Shown here: positions 12,026 to 21,500 of the stretch, piece after piece
How positions within the stretch are numbered: the first letter of the stretch is position 1
Layout of the letters: each line of letters begins with the position of its first letter
NCBI RefSeq assembly: GCF_028858725.1
Contig: NC_084761.1
Location: 33,510,501 to 33,574,500, forward strand
DNA from: Colius striatus
Taxonomy: Eukaryota; Chordata; Aves; Coliiformes; Coliidae
Length of the DNA: 64,000 nucleotides
Reading direction: 5' to 3'
Program-made: the position numbers and the translations under genes
The notes under the pieces: generated by a model
What the model was told of the DNA's origin: nothing
Databases searched by the model: none
Seen by the model: only the letters and a program-made list of their open reading frames with translations

Positions 12026-12324
12026 CTTCTCCCACAGCCTTGATGCTACACAGCTCTGTCTGAGGCCAAAGCATCAGGCTTCAAAGTAATAACTGACACA
12101 CTGCTTCACATCAACCCCCGTAACCCTTGGCTTTGCTTTGATTCTGAGAAACTTGACATAAGCGCTCTCCCCGGGAATCCCTAACCCTAACCCCAGCCCC
12201 ACAGCACTACCCAAAGCCCCACAGCACTACCCAAAGCCAAAGCCCCAGTCACTACACAAAATCTCTAAAAGCCAAAACCCCAAAGCCCAGGCACTACACA
12301 AAACCCCTCCCTGTAACTCCTAAC

Positions 12325-12528
12325 CTTGTCCGCTCCTCCCGGCCCCGTCATGGCATTATCCCAGTACTTAACTTGAAGAGCCACAGGTCCGATTCCAAGA
12401 GTTGTGTCGGGTGCTGCTGCAATGCGCTGCTCCCACGCTGTGTCCACACAACGGCAGCACCAAGGCGCTCTGCTTGCCCCTTGTGTCGTTATTTGGAGCA
12501 CAGCTTCAGTCTCTGTCTCTGGAAACAG
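12325..12528 (-). pseudogene. exon-like open block, unit 1 of insert
   Basis: On the minus strand, a GTTTCCAG acceptor precedes base 12528 and a GTTAGG donor-like site follows base 12325. The 204 bp stay open in one frame that continues beyond both boundaries (12265-12663). The predicted peptide begins ETETEAVLQITTQG and resembles the opposite block in unit 2 only weakly. No known protein family is recognised. The donor overlaps a TTAGG motif, so it may be fortuitous. Confidence 0.35.
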
Positions 12529-13920
12529 AACAAAACAAGTCACCCAGATGCAAAGCCCAGTCACTAAGCAAAACCCCAAAAAGCTCACTTGCTGTACAAA
12601 GCCCCAGCTCCTCAGGAGCCAAAGCCCCAGCTCCTCAGGAGCCAAAAGCAAACTGACATACACTCAGTGCTCTTCAATCTGTCCTTGACTCTACACCCCC
12701 AGGCAGAGCGGTTCTAAGGCAAACACACACATATAAACACCGACACCGCACAGAACATGGACAACACAACACAGAAGTGAGAAGACTCGGCGACACAATG
12801 CCTGGACTGGAGATTCCCTAAAGTAAAAACCTATAGGGCTGTGACAAAGAAGCGAGGCTCCACGGCAAGCACACAAAGGGGCAAAGGGAACAGCCCGGGA
12901 TGAGAAGTTACTGTCGAGACCGGGATGATGGATGCGCAAGAAGCCTGACTGCGAGTCCCAGAGAATGCAGTGATGAAGGGAGTGAGACTGAATCTCAGAA
13001 CAGGGATACCTACTGAGAGGAGCTGCTGACGCAGCCTGGAACACCATACCGAAGGAAACGACTGACAGAGAACTTCAAGATGTGAAGCCGATCCACAGCT
13101 TACATTTCTTATGCAAGAAAAGAGGTGCCTGACCGACACGGAATCATGACATTTGTTCTTCGAGACCTCGGGGAAGGTGCCCGAGTCACGTGTCATGGTC
13201 CTCATGTGCAAAGAAGACTTCGAGATTCAAGGACATCCTGAGATGGAAAGGACAGACAACACGACACTCCACACAGAAGCTGGAACTGCCCTGCCTGGTA
13301 CATCCTGGCTGCCTCTTAAAACCTAACCCTAACTCTTTCCTTGCCTAAAGGAGAGAGTTTCCAAACAACCTCTCTCCACTGCTACCCTTAAAACCCCATC
13401 CTGCAATTCTCAACGTCATCTCCTCCTCCTTGCCCCTCCCCGATCCTTTTGCTCAATTTAACTTGCATGATGCTCTTAAGTCTGTCTCTGTGGCAATTAC
13501 ATCGCTAACTGAGGCCTTTCTTTGGGTGCCACGTTACTCTTGGGTGTCGGCAACCTGATCAAAAGAAACCCCACGAATGGGACAAATGGTGAGCATCGCA
13601 TCAGCCTACATTGACCACCACTGTGACAACCACCCCCTCCAAAGGCAGAGGTGTTTCGCTCACCCTGCTCCTTCTGGAGTCCTTGTCATCCAGCTGTTGT
13701 CATCCCTTAGGCACCACAAACCCACAGGGATCCCCATCTCTGGCTCCTTTACCTTGGCCTCTAGCCCTCCACCTGGCTGATGTGGTCCTGCTGTATCAGG
13801 CTGAAGTTCCTCCTGTGAGACACAAACAAGGGAATCTGGTAAATTCATCACCCATGACCCCTGAAAACAGCTGCTTTAGCCCCTGGTCTCTGCTCACCTG
13901 GCTGAATCCTCTCCAGTGCC
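12365..13920 (-). repeat. tandem unit 1 of the subtelomeric insert
   Basis: Aligns to 13950-15480 with an offset drifting from about 1577 bp (CACAGCTT at 12499 and 14076) through 1546 (TGAGAAGTT at 12901 and 14447) and 1524 (AACTTCAAGA at 13071 and 14595) to about 1502 (GCACC at 13711 and 15213). The drift shows many small indels, so the duplication is old. Splice-like signals are weaker here than in unit 2; for example the block opposite 15029-15056 has lost its donor. Confidence 0.75.
13773..13812 (-). pseudogene. exon-like block, 40 bp, unit 1 of insert
   Basis: Minus strand: GTTTGTGTCTCACAG acceptor before base 13812, then 40 bp that can read EELQPDTAGPHQP, then a GTGGAG donor-like site. 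Function unknown; could be part of a non-coding RNA. Confidence 0.4.
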
Positions 13921-13949
13921 GATGACCTGGCTCCATCATGCCTTCGAAC
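13898..13949 (-). pseudogene. exon-like block, 52 bp, between units of insert
   Basis: Minus strand: GTTCTGTTTTGAAG acceptor-like tract before base 13949, 52 bp ending in CAGCCAG, then GTGAGC donor. The end CAGCCAG is shared with the block at 13773-13812, suggesting the two arose from one exon. Confidence 0.42.
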
Positions 13950-13992
13950 CTTCAAAACAGAACGCAAAACACAGCATCATGTAGCGGTACAT

Positions 13993-14096
13993 CTACTCAT
14001 CGCACTCTTCCCTCTCCCTCCACATCATCGCTAATCTCTCAGCAATCCGGTCCATCCCCGGGTTGCTTTCTGGGGCACAGCTTGTCTCCTCTGTGT
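13993..14096 (-). pseudogene. exon-like open block ending in a stop, unit 2 of insert
   Basis: Minus strand: TTTTTCTCTCTGTCTTCACAG acceptor before base 14096. After two bases a frame stays open for 33 codons, reads TEETSCAPESNPGMDRIAER and on to MWREREECDE, then TAG at 13993-13995. It may be a terminal coding exon, or the GTAGAT at that point may be a donor. No known family is recognised. Confidence 0.42.
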
Positions 14097-15028
14097 CTGT
14101 GAAGACAGAGAGAAAAACAAATCACCCAGAGGCACAACCACAGACAAACAGTTCCAGAGCTCAACACTCTACAAAGTTGTTCAGAATTCAACTCCAGCCT
14201 GTCGTTGCAGCAAATCCCTAATGCTGGGCGTCACATCCCCCAGGCAGAGCAGCTCTGAGCCCGACACCCATGTGCTGAGACCGACACCACGGGGAACGTG
14301 GACGCTGACATACAATAGGAGGCAAGTCCCAGCAAGAGAACGCCGGACCGGAAACGCCATTGAGCAAAAAGGCCCGTGGGGCTGTGATGCTGAAGCCAGG
14401 GGACTCTGGGGCAGCCCCACACAGGGGCAAAGGTAACAGTCCGGGATGAGAAGTTCCTGTCCAGACAGATAATGGATGCATAAGAAGTCTGGCTTCAAGG
14501 CTGAGAAAGTCACAGATGAAGGGAACTAGACTCTGCCTGGAAAAGGATGACTCGAGAGCGCAGTGGCTGATGTCTTGGAACAGGACCAATAGAAAACTTC
14601 AAGATGTGAAACCAATCCACAGTTTCCGATGCCAGAAAAGCGGCGGCCGATTGCCACCAGAGTGGTGAGGACTGCAATATGAGACCGTAGGGATGACGCC
14701 TGAGTCGCGTGCCGTGCTCCTTGAGCACAAACAGGATTTCAGGACCTGAGGAAGTTCCAAGACACAGAAAACAGACTACAGGACAACACACACACAGAAG
14801 CTGCAGCCACCCTGCCCAGCCTATGTTAACTGTCTCCTAAAAGCTCACCCTAAGCCTTCCCTTTCCCAAAGCAGATGGTTCTCAAAGAGCCTCTCTCCTC
14901 TGCTCCCATAGAACCCCCACCTTACGATGCCCTACGCTGTCTGCCCCTCGCCTCCCCCTCCCTGATCCCGTCCCTCAACTTAACTCTCGTATAGTCTGAA
15001 GCCCATCTCCACTAAAACCGGGGTCCAC

Positions 15029-15056
15029 CTGCAGGCGCCACGCTTCTCTTGGGCAT
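15029..15056 (-). pseudogene. exon-like block, 28 bp, unit 2 of insert
   Basis: Minus strand: TTTTTATCTCTTTGCAG acceptor, 28 bp, then GTGGAC donor-like site. It is preserved as similarity in unit 1 (around 13540) but there the flanking splice dinucleotides are gone. Confidence 0.38.
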
Positions 15057-15170
15057 CTGCAAAGAGATAAAAAGAAATCCTACAAATGATGCAAGTGGTG
15101 AGCATTGGAGTGACAGATGTCAACCTCTGCTCTGACAGCCACCCCCGATAGCCTGAGAGGTTCCACTCAC

Positions 15171-15216
15171 CTGTTCATTCCAGAGTTCAACGCTGCTGCT
15201 GTCGTCCCTTAGGCAC
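15171..15216 (-). pseudogene. exon-like block, 46 bp, unit 2 of insert
   Basis: Minus strand: TTCTGTCTTTGAATCTCAG acceptor, 46 bp, GTGAGT donor (consensus). Only one frame is open and reads CLRDDSSSVELWNEQ after one base. The matching unit 1 block (13664-13713) reads CLRDDNSWMTRTPEGA, so the first five residues are shared although DNA around them has diverged. Confidence 0.5.
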
Positions 15217-15300
15217 CTGAGATTCAAAGACAGAAAATAATCGTGGAGCTTCTCCAAATGCATTGCCCCCGACACCCTCCTCGCTACCAGCCTGGCTCAC

Positions 15301-15332
15301 CTCGAATGCTGCAGAGGCTGTCCTCACGGCCC
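15301..15332 (-). pseudogene. exon-like block, 32 bp, unit 2 of insert
   Basis: Minus strand: TTTTTCTTGTTTTTCAG acceptor, 32 bp, GTGAGC donor. Reading frames open in this block do not join in phase with the blocks on either side, which argues for a non-coding or decayed transcript. Confidence 0.45.
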
Positions 15333-15409
15333 CTGAAAAACAAGAAAAACACTTCACTGCCTTGCAGCAGGAGAGTTTTAAACACCATCAGGGATGACAT
15401 CTGCCTCAC

Positions 15410-15465
15410 CTTTTCAGCCTCCTCCTCGGTGTGTGGCTTCACCCCTCTGAGGCATCTTATAGCAT
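15410..15465 (-). pseudogene. exon-like block, 56 bp, right end of insert
   Basis: Minus strand: TTTGTGTTTTTTGCAG acceptor, 56 bp, GTGAGG donor. The only open frame reads AIRCLRGVKPHTEEEAEK after two bases. It shares the CLR start with the block at 15171-15216, hinting at an exon family. Upstream of it the insert ends in AT-rich intron-like sequence cut off by the 50-bp repeat. Confidence 0.5.
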
Positions 15466-15514
15466 CTGCAAAAAACACAAATAAGAAACTAAAACATATA
15501 ATGAGATAATACAT

Positions 15515-15564
15515 AATACATTCACATATGCAAACATAAATAATTTCAGCAACCATATAACTCT
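15515..15564 (+). repeat. right copy of 50-bp direct repeat flanking the telomeric insert
   Basis: Matches 11804-11853 at 49 of 50 positions. To its right the sequence returns to ordinary AT-rich intergenic DNA. Removing 11854-15564 would restore a continuous AT-rich stretch, as expected for an empty site. Confidence 0.93.
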
Positions 15565-18500
15565 TTTACTATTTTTCATTACTCTACTGGTAAAAATAAT
15601 GCTGAAAATTTATTACAAGAATCCATATGAAAGTAGTAACATAAAGTAAAATGATCATAAAACCAATCATATATTTTATAGGAAATAGGAGGATGAAATC
15701 ACTTCATGTGAGGTTTCTCTGCTGCAAAGCAATTTATCATTTAAGAAAAGATAACTTTCTGCTGTGCTTAAGCATTTAATGTGTTCAACTTCTTGAGACC
15801 CATGCAGGAATGGGAATAGTGTTTTTTTATTTTCAATTTCAAAAAGGTTTACTCATCACTGGTCATGCTAGCAGAACTGTTCAGTGCCAGTGGTAGAGCA
15901 ATTTGCCTGTTCTGGTAAGTTTGCAAGAGTTATCACTTTCGGTTTACATTCTGAAATTTCAGGCATTTTGCACACATCTTCCTTTAGCTTTAAAAGATCT
16001 TAGTTTCCTAATCCCCTAGAACTACTTCATTGGCCTCAGTTTTGGGATGTGGTCAAATTTAATGCATAAATACCACAATTTTAGGAAAATAAACCCAAAT
16101 TTTATGGTACACTGCTTTAGAGAGACTTACAGTTAATTCAACTGAGGTAATATTAAGAATGAGCTTGGAGATCATACACTTCACAAAACACCACTGTGTG
16201 ACATAGGCTCCTTTTATTTACCCTTTATAACCCTTGATTTGTAGCGTTATTTTATTTGCATTATGGGAAAGTTCCATGAACATCTCTGGGCAGTAAGTTC
16301 AAATTAGATCAGCCATGTTATTCCAGTTTATTTCCCCTATTTTATTACAGGATACTAAGCAATGCAAACGTTCTTACTTAACAGCCCTATGTTTCATCTT
16401 GTAACTCCGTTCTAAAAATATGGTTGCAATCTGAAGAGGAATTCTCCTGTAGCCATCCACATAAGCTCCATGTGTTGCATCTTCAGAGGACACTACACCC
16501 TTCTGAGTAATTTTTATGCAATATAGTTGAAGATAATTTTTTATATTCAAGCTCTACTCTCATAATGGTATGTGTTGGTATCTGAAAAATGCATATAACT
16601 ATTCATCTTGGCAAGCTAATAAGGTGCAGAACTAAAACCTTCTAGATTTTTTTAATGTTACGGTATTTAGTGGACTATGGTTCTGTTTATTACCAAGCTA
16701 GTTGTACAGTATTCTCTACAATTAGAAAATAGCTTAGTCATAAACAGCACTGCAGAAGATCCAGTCTACACTTCCCTTTTTAAAGTCACAGTCAGTGACA
16801 AAATAGAAGGAAGGACTTGTCACTTGAGTTCAGTAGTCTTAGACTGCTGTAGAACAGTTGGTATGACCTGTTACTGGGATGGGGAGAGGAGGAGTGCACA
16901 CAGAAGGAAATAAAGTGAGATCCAAAACCTTTCACTTCTCATCAAAAAGAAGTAACTGTTGTTCACATAAAAGTGTACTGCTTTAAGGATAGGAATATCA
17001 GTCCCAAGGAAATTGTAAAAATATCAGGCTAGAGCACACCTTCTTTGAAGTTCAACATTTACAGAACGTGTTTTCTCCCTTCACTAATTTTCTTAGCTCT
17101 TGGCTGTCTTCCCAGGCAGCAGTTTCTCAGGCTACTGTGTTGTGATCTAAATGCTAGGCCAGGTTGTAAGCTAACTTCAAATGCCTAGTAAAAAACAGAG
17201 CTTTAAAGTCAGCATTTCCTACCTATTAAGTGTACTGTTTCTCCTAAACAATTTGTGAATTTGCTCATAGCAGTCACCCTGTTTCCCTGTGCAATTACTT
17301 GATTAGCATTCTGACAACAGATCTATGTATAGTACTGAAATCTTTCACTTCTCACCAAACTCCCTGTCTGAAATTTTGCTCCCTTAACAACTGTTGGTTC
17401 AAAACCTATGCTTCCATTTTTTTCTTCCTCCTGAACCATCACATCTGATAACCTGAACAAAATTTCTTCCAGACCCTCCCAGGAGAGTTTAAGCAAATAT
17501 CTGCTTGTATTTTTTTTTTTCTTTTTTTCCGTAAGATATAGTCATAACACTGTTAGTGACCTGGTTAAACCATCATATTTCTGGACTTATTCCATTGCCT
17601 TTCATCTGCATTTACTCCTTTATTACTGAGCTGAAATCCAGCTCAGTGGAGCTACATATGTGGAGGATTTGATCCTTGTAAAATCCTATAACGTTGTTCA
17701 ACAGCTATCACACAAATAGGAATGAAAACATAATCCTGAGCTAAAATCTAAGAAATTGACAATAATTTTTAGCATCATGCCATGGAGCAGGAAAAGGATT
17801 TCATTATAGTAGCTGGGCCAACTGTCAAAATGATAGGATGCACTTGATTCTGAGCTTTGGTTTCACATAGTAATCAAGTGTATTATCATAACAACTGCTA
17901 GTCTGTCCCCTTTTCAGGTCTAGCATACTGATGGAGCAAAAAGAGAGAATGTATTTGACTCTCTGGTATAAACAAATCAAACAACAGATACCTCTGCAAA
18001 GATTTGTAAGCCACATTGCTTCACCTTCCTCAGCAGAGAGACTACAACTCCGAAAAGAGATCAAAGGATTTGGTGGAAGGTTCAAAGGGAAAAGATCATT
18101 ATTTTATCTATTTATTGATTTTCCTTGTAATCCTTTTTTTTTCTTTGTTTTTATTTCCATCTGTCTTATCTCCCTATCAATGACTTTGTTTTGGAAATAT
18201 GGCCTTCTGTGGAGATCTTAAGTGAAGGACAAAACCTGACAAATCAGAGGTCAAAACCCATTCAGCTCTCCTCTTATCAGCTCATCTGTCTGGCACCAAA
18301 AATATTACTCCCATAGTATTTGAGAGTCTAAATTTTGTGTCTTCCAGCAGTTTCTGGGGCACTTGTGTTTTGGACGGTTGTCAATACTTGCTCCTCTCTC
18401 AGGCAACTGAAAGCATGGCAATCCCCAGGCCTTGAAGATAGGGACGTATCTTCAATTTCATCTACAAAACTTAAAGTGGTAGGTGAGTTCCCAAATCACT

Positions 18501-21500
18501 GCTGCAGGGAGTTCACAGTAGCACCAGGTAAAAGGCATGGGAAACTAATGACAGTACAAACTAGGGAGAGCAATTAGATATTAGAGGAAAGAAATATCAG
18601 GCATTTGTAAATATAGGTAAAAATTGGATGTAGGACCAGAATCCCTTAGCCACCCTGAAAGTTACATCTCTACCTGTAAACAACAAACCAGCTCTTAACA
18701 AGATAAGAGCTAAAAGCTGAGAGCATACTGATGATAGACTATTTTGATCTTGTAAAGCAGATTCCTGAATACTGAAAACAAAACACAAGGTCTGAACTCC
18801 TCGATCAGGAACTACTGGTGTTAGAATATGTAAGAGGAGATTAAATTGCCACAAAGCAGCAAGAGAAAGCTTTTTCCTCCTTTTAAAAAATCCATGTAAT
18901 ACTACAATGTAGAGAAAAAGAAGGAAAAAAATCTATCTGGCATAACAGTCTGAGCACTGGATGTTTAAGGACAGCTCTGGGTGAAGAACAGTCTGCCTTA
19001 TATCCATCTTCCTGCAGGTCGTAAGCCCGGACCTCAAGGCAAAGCTTGCAGGGATGCTGGAGGGACCTCAGGGAAAGCAGCTGGGCAGAATCCTTTCCTG
19101 GCAATTAGAGGAGGAAGCATGAAGGACACTCTCTGAGCAGCAGGCTTCCAAGAAATGGGAAAATCTGAAGTTTCAGGTGACTTACGTGGTGTTCAGGGTG
19201 GGATGGGAAACCACTTCCTTAATGGAGCTCCATCAGCCCAAATGGAGCTCTCCAAAAATAGAATAAGGAGGATTTGGGGTAAATTTCTCCCATATGTTTA
19301 GGCCAGTCCCAGCCTGCCTACTTGTTTCCAGCTGATGAGATGCATTCCAGCTCCACCTTGGAAGCCACAGTTCTATGTTATTGTGCAGGCCCAGGCTAGG
19401 TGGCTGGTCTGTGGGACAACACAGAGTTCCTTGTGGCAGTAGTTGCTGGTCCTCCCAAGGCTGCTGTCTCAGTGGTGTCTTTGTTTTGATGGTTTTCTGA
19501 ACTAGTTTCCTTTTGGTTAGGCTGGCGTAGGGTTCAACACTGAGGGGGAGTCAAATCTGTATTAAACTGTGGCTGTGAAAAAAAAGGAAAGCAACAGCAA
19601 AGAGGAAGCAGACAAAATGCCACAGTCTCTGCCACTTCCAGAAAACAAACAAGCAATATATCTCTTTGTACTAATGTTAACTGGTGCAGAGCAAATACCA
19701 AAAGCTATTAATCTGAATGGTGTCTTTTAATATTCTCTTTCCAGTATCAATAAAAAGAGTAGAGCAATGGTGACCTAGATCTTTCACGAGTTTCTTCATA
19801 CAGACTACAGTGAATGAAACAGATTTCATTTCCATAAGATCTCTCTTAAGATTTCAGATAATACAAGCCCTCATCATTCTGTGTTTGTATTTATTTTTCC
19901 ATGTTCTCTAAAATTTTGGGGATAGAAACCTGCTACTTGGCACATATCTCCTCCTACAATGTGCTCTGCACAAGACGATTTCAGTAATTAATATGAAAAA
20001 GGTCCCTCTGCTTAATGGTTGCTCGGCCTCATGTTAACTATGTAAAACATATAAGCTCACCACAGAAAGTGAAATCTGGCCAGAAATAGGTTAGCCCTCC
20101 CCGAATTACGAGCAATTTTTCTCTACAGTCACTTTCTTAAGAGCAGCAAGAGGTTCAAATGAAAGTCTTGCCATTTAACAGAGAGGAAAAAAAAGCATTT
20201 ATCTGCCATTGCCACAGAATGGACACTTGAGAACCAAACTGAAGTGGACCAAGATGCTAAATACACAGATAATCTTGGTAGCCTACTATTTATTCTCCTT
20301 CCTAAAATTAACTGCTAAGAATATTATTATGTTCTAGGTACACTACCAGTTGCAGGAGAAATATTGTTGCCCGTGAGCTATAAAAACCAGATTTTTATGC
20401 TTCATAGAGGAAGTAAATGCTACTGACTAATGTTTCAACCAAGCAGAGCTAAATGAGTCAGCATGTTAGAGTGATGGAGCTCTACTCTGCATCATCCCAT
20501 GCTTGAGGATGCTTGGTGCAAGGTTGGAAGTAGGCAGAAGCTCCTCATTTCTTGCCTATGTGCAAGGGAGGCAGACCCATGGCCTGCTTAGGAGCTATTC
20601 CTTATAAAAACACCTCTATAAACTAGCAGAGAGTATTTGGTCATGACAATCTATGCTTCATCATAATGTGGAAATTAGTGTAGTAGAGAGAGTTCTAAGA
20701 AAAATAAAAACACATATTATAAATCATACTTAGAATTTTTGGAGGGAAAAAAAATGCTCAAAAACTAGTTCTTACTGTTTATATCCCAAAAAGTTCAAAT
20801 TAGTTGGTTTCCCTGAAGGCGATTTAAGTAGAAAGGGCAAGGATTCAATAAACATTGTGACTGAACTGCCCTTTAATGTCTCAGAGATGGTGACTGAGTA
20901 CAAAGGCACTTTGAAAGGACTGTCCAGAGGAAGTGAATATTGTCAGTGCATCTGCTGAATACGTTCCATAGATAAAGGATTTCAGTCTCGATGCCCGCTA
21001 CCAGCATCTTTCATTAACTTTGGTGAAGAACTGAATACAATGTTTATGAATCTGAAAAAAAAAAAAGCATGGAAATATATACTATATTATACTATATATA
21101 CTAATATTGCCTATTGATGTTGTCAGGCACTATGGTCCCAATTTTCAGTGCCTGAACGTGTAATTTCCTACTGTTTCATTCTTTCTTCTTAGGCCACCCG
21201 TCACACATTTGCGAATCATCTCTTTGAGTAGTTTTTAAATTGTCCTAGCATAATTGCAACCAAGAGCATTTCAGGAACAAGAACAGGCACACCCTGGTAG
21301 ACTTAGCTGTGCCATCATACACCTAGCTGCATTCCTGGACACCTAGAAGTGGCAGTGAAGCTACTATACCTGTCCTACATCACAGAGAAATCTCTTGGAG
21401 CCACTCATGCCCATTGTGTGGGATCTAGCAGGCAAATACAATAACTTCACAGCTTTATTTCAATAAAACAACCCTAAACTGATCACCTTTTTGCCCCTCT

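Larger units (their letters stand above)
13950..15480 (-). repeat. tandem unit 2 of the subtelomeric insert
   Basis: Second, right-hand copy of the roughly 1.5-kb unit. It keeps better splice-like signals on the minus strand: several short blocks are preceded by pyrimidine-rich tracts ending in CAG and followed by GTGAG-type donors. Where unit 1 carries AACCTAACCCTAAC near 13320, unit 2 has only GCTCACCCTAAGCC near 14843, a decayed telomeric motif at the same place. Confidence 0.72.
11854..15514 (-). mobile_element. 3.66-kb subtelomere/telomere-derived insert
   Basis: Everything between the two copies of the 50-bp direct repeat. It differs from its flanks in being clearly richer in GC and CpG and in lacking CR1. 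Its left end is telomeric repeat and its body consists of two diverged tandem units with exon-like blocks on the minus strand. There are no terminal inverted repeats, no A-tail typical of LINE-mobilised RNA at the telomeric end, and no recognisable transposase or reverse transcriptase. The presence of apparent introns argues against a retroposed spliced RNA. I infer a captured fragment of a chromosome end. A genuinely mobile unit with a telomeric tail cannot be excluded. Confidence 0.75.

Noticed and set aside
11854..15514. Insert as an endogenous herpesvirus with telomeric repeats
   Set aside because: Some herpesviruses carry TTAGGG arrays, but no herpesvirus-like gene is visible; the body looks like short spliced host-type exons in tandem units.
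11854..15514. Insert as a LINE-mobilised processed pseudogene
   Set aside because: Apparent introns are retained, there is no poly(A) tail at the insert end, and the flanking duplication is much longer than usual.
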